64,000 nucleotides of DNA. Source: Alphaproteobacteria bacterium (GTDB taxonomy: Bacteria > Pseudomonadota > Alphaproteobacteria > Rhodospirillales > Rhodospirillaceae). The stretch spans positions 1 to 64,000 of the forward strand of contig WLXB01000005.1 of assembly GCA_012103295.1 (NCBI GenBank), in the 5' to 3' direction. Made by a program: the position numbers and the translations under genes. Shown piece by piece: positions 61,826-64,000 of this stretch (the first letter of the stretch is position 1; each line of letters begins with the position of its first letter). Below the pieces are notes generated by a model. The model had not been told where the DNA came from and ran no database searches. It worked only from the letters and a program-made list of their open reading frames with translations.

Positions 61826-61854
61826 TTGACGCCTGCTCTTTGAGTCCTTATCTA
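61826..61854 (+). promoter_or_regulatory. Promoter of groESL
   Basis: -35 TTGACG (61826-61831), 17-base spacer, -10 TATCTA (61849-61854). The CIRCE element starts two bases downstream, covering the transcription start region, so HrcA binding would block the promoter. Confidence 0.75.
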
Positions 61855-61855
61855 G

Positions 61856-61882
61856 CTGGCACTCGTTTGGGGGGAGTGCTAG
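61856..61882. promoter_or_regulatory. CIRCE element (HrcA operator)
   Basis: CTGGCACTC-N9-GAGTGCTAG. The arms match the CIRCE consensus TTAGCACTC-N9-GAGTGCTAA with small deviations at the outer bases. It controls heat-inducible groESL through HrcA. About 70 bases before the groES start. Confidence 0.9.
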
Positions 61883-61937
61883 CTAATTGCATAACCTCCT
61901 GATTTAAAATCGATTTATGACGCATACCAAGGACCTA

Positions 61938-61946
61938 AAAGGAGGT
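61938..61946 (+). promoter_or_regulatory. Strong Shine-Dalgarno site of groES
   Basis: AAAGGAGGT, near-perfect complement to 16S rRNA, six bases before ATG 61952. It supports high translation of the chaperonin. Confidence 0.8.
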
Positions 61947-61951
61947 TTCAA

Positions 61952-62242
61952 ATGAAATTTCGACCGCTGCACGACCGAGTGCTGGTCAAGCGCCTCGACT
62001 CAGATACCAAATCTGCTGGAGGCATCATTATTCCCGATACTGCGCAAGAAAAGCCCATGGAAGGCAAAGTGATTTCCGTTGGCGGCGGTGCGCGCGGGGA
62101 AGACGGCAAAGTGCAAAAGCTCGACGTAAAGAAGGGCGATCGCATCCTGTTTGGAAAATGGTCCGGTACGGAGGTCAAGGTTGACGGGGATGACCTGTTG
62201 ATCATGAAAGAATCCGACATCATGGGCATCATCGAGAAATAG
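61952..62242 (+). CDS. groES: Co-chaperonin GroES
   Basis: A 96-residue lid subunit that caps Gro[44 protein letters not shown] is the N-terminal signature with the mobile loop; the C-terminal [32 protein letters not shown] is typical. Length is standard. Precedes groEL by 44 bases in one operon controlled by CIRCE. Confidence 0.98.
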   Translation: MKFRPLHDRVLVKRLDSDTKSAGGIIIPDTAQEKPMEGKVISVGGGARGEDGKVQKLDVKKGDRILFGKWSGTEVKVDGDDLLIMKESDIMGIIEK

Positions 62243-62271
62243 TGACGCTCGGCGACACAAACTCAAGTTAA

Positions 62272-63942
<1,671 letters not shown>

Positions 63943-63968
63943 GCCTACCCACGCTCTACACTTTCGAG

Positions 63969-64000
63969 AAAGGGCCGCGTCTTATGGTGCGGCCCTTTTT
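63969..64000 (+). terminator. Rho-independent terminator of groESL
   Basis: AAGGGCCGC (63970-63978), ten-base loop, GCGGCCCTT (63989-63997), then a T-run reaching the window end. A nine-pair GC-rich stem, 27 bases after the groEL stop. Confidence 0.9.

Overview
The window reads as a chromosome segment of an alphaproteobacterium, most likely a free-living (marine or freshwater) Rhodospirillales-like lineage. The evidence is a full-length CtrA response regulator, a ChpT-type histidine phosphotransferase, a class 2 PyrD followed by an overlapping HAD-IIA gene, CtaA next to TldD, a CIRCE-controlled groESL operon, and flagellar fliI-fliJ. Composition looks uniform. I see no tRNA, rRNA, insertion sequence, integrase or CRISPR array.

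Layout. 1-13 kb: signalling and small-molecule genes. These are a truncated PAS histidine kinase, a methyltransferase/cupin/methyltransferase operon, an NCS1 permease with a degenerate nitrilase-like protein and an alpha/beta hydrolase, a radical SAM/Crp-Fnr/SDR operon, and a three-PAS kinase with its receiver. 13-27 kb is mostly core: MarR, pyrD and the HAD gene, a frameshifted AbrB-type permease, nadK, moaA, chpT, a CheY-like receiver, cheR, a carbamoyltransferase/DUF5989/SxtJ set with a 49-residue gene, ctrA, fliI-fliJ and a DnaJ-SH3 fusion. 28-58 kb is an accessory island rich in exported proteins: three DUF1838 paralogues, an S10 carboxypeptidase, a cytochrome c/seven-bladed propeller fusion, a TonB-dependent receptor, two tandem Rieske oxygenases, an orphan solute-binding protein, two serine beta-lactamase-family hydrolases, an MFS transporter, a flavoprotein dehydrogenase, several SDRs, a VOC protein, a large secreted protein of unknown function and a CpcT/CpeT-like protein. 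58-64 kb returns to core functions: tldD, ctaA, a GT2 plus lipid A N-terminal-domain pair, and groES-groEL.

Functionally, the island looks like uptake and oxidative or hydrolytic breakdown of a large, poorly soluble organic compound: outer-membrane import (TonB receptor), periplasmic hydrolases and Tat/Sec-exported enzymes, ring oxidation (Rieske), dehydrogenation (flavoprotein, SDRs) and inner-membrane transport (MFS). This is inference from gene content; the substrate cannot be read from the sequence. Starts were adjusted where a ribosome binding site or domain boundary favoured an internal codon.
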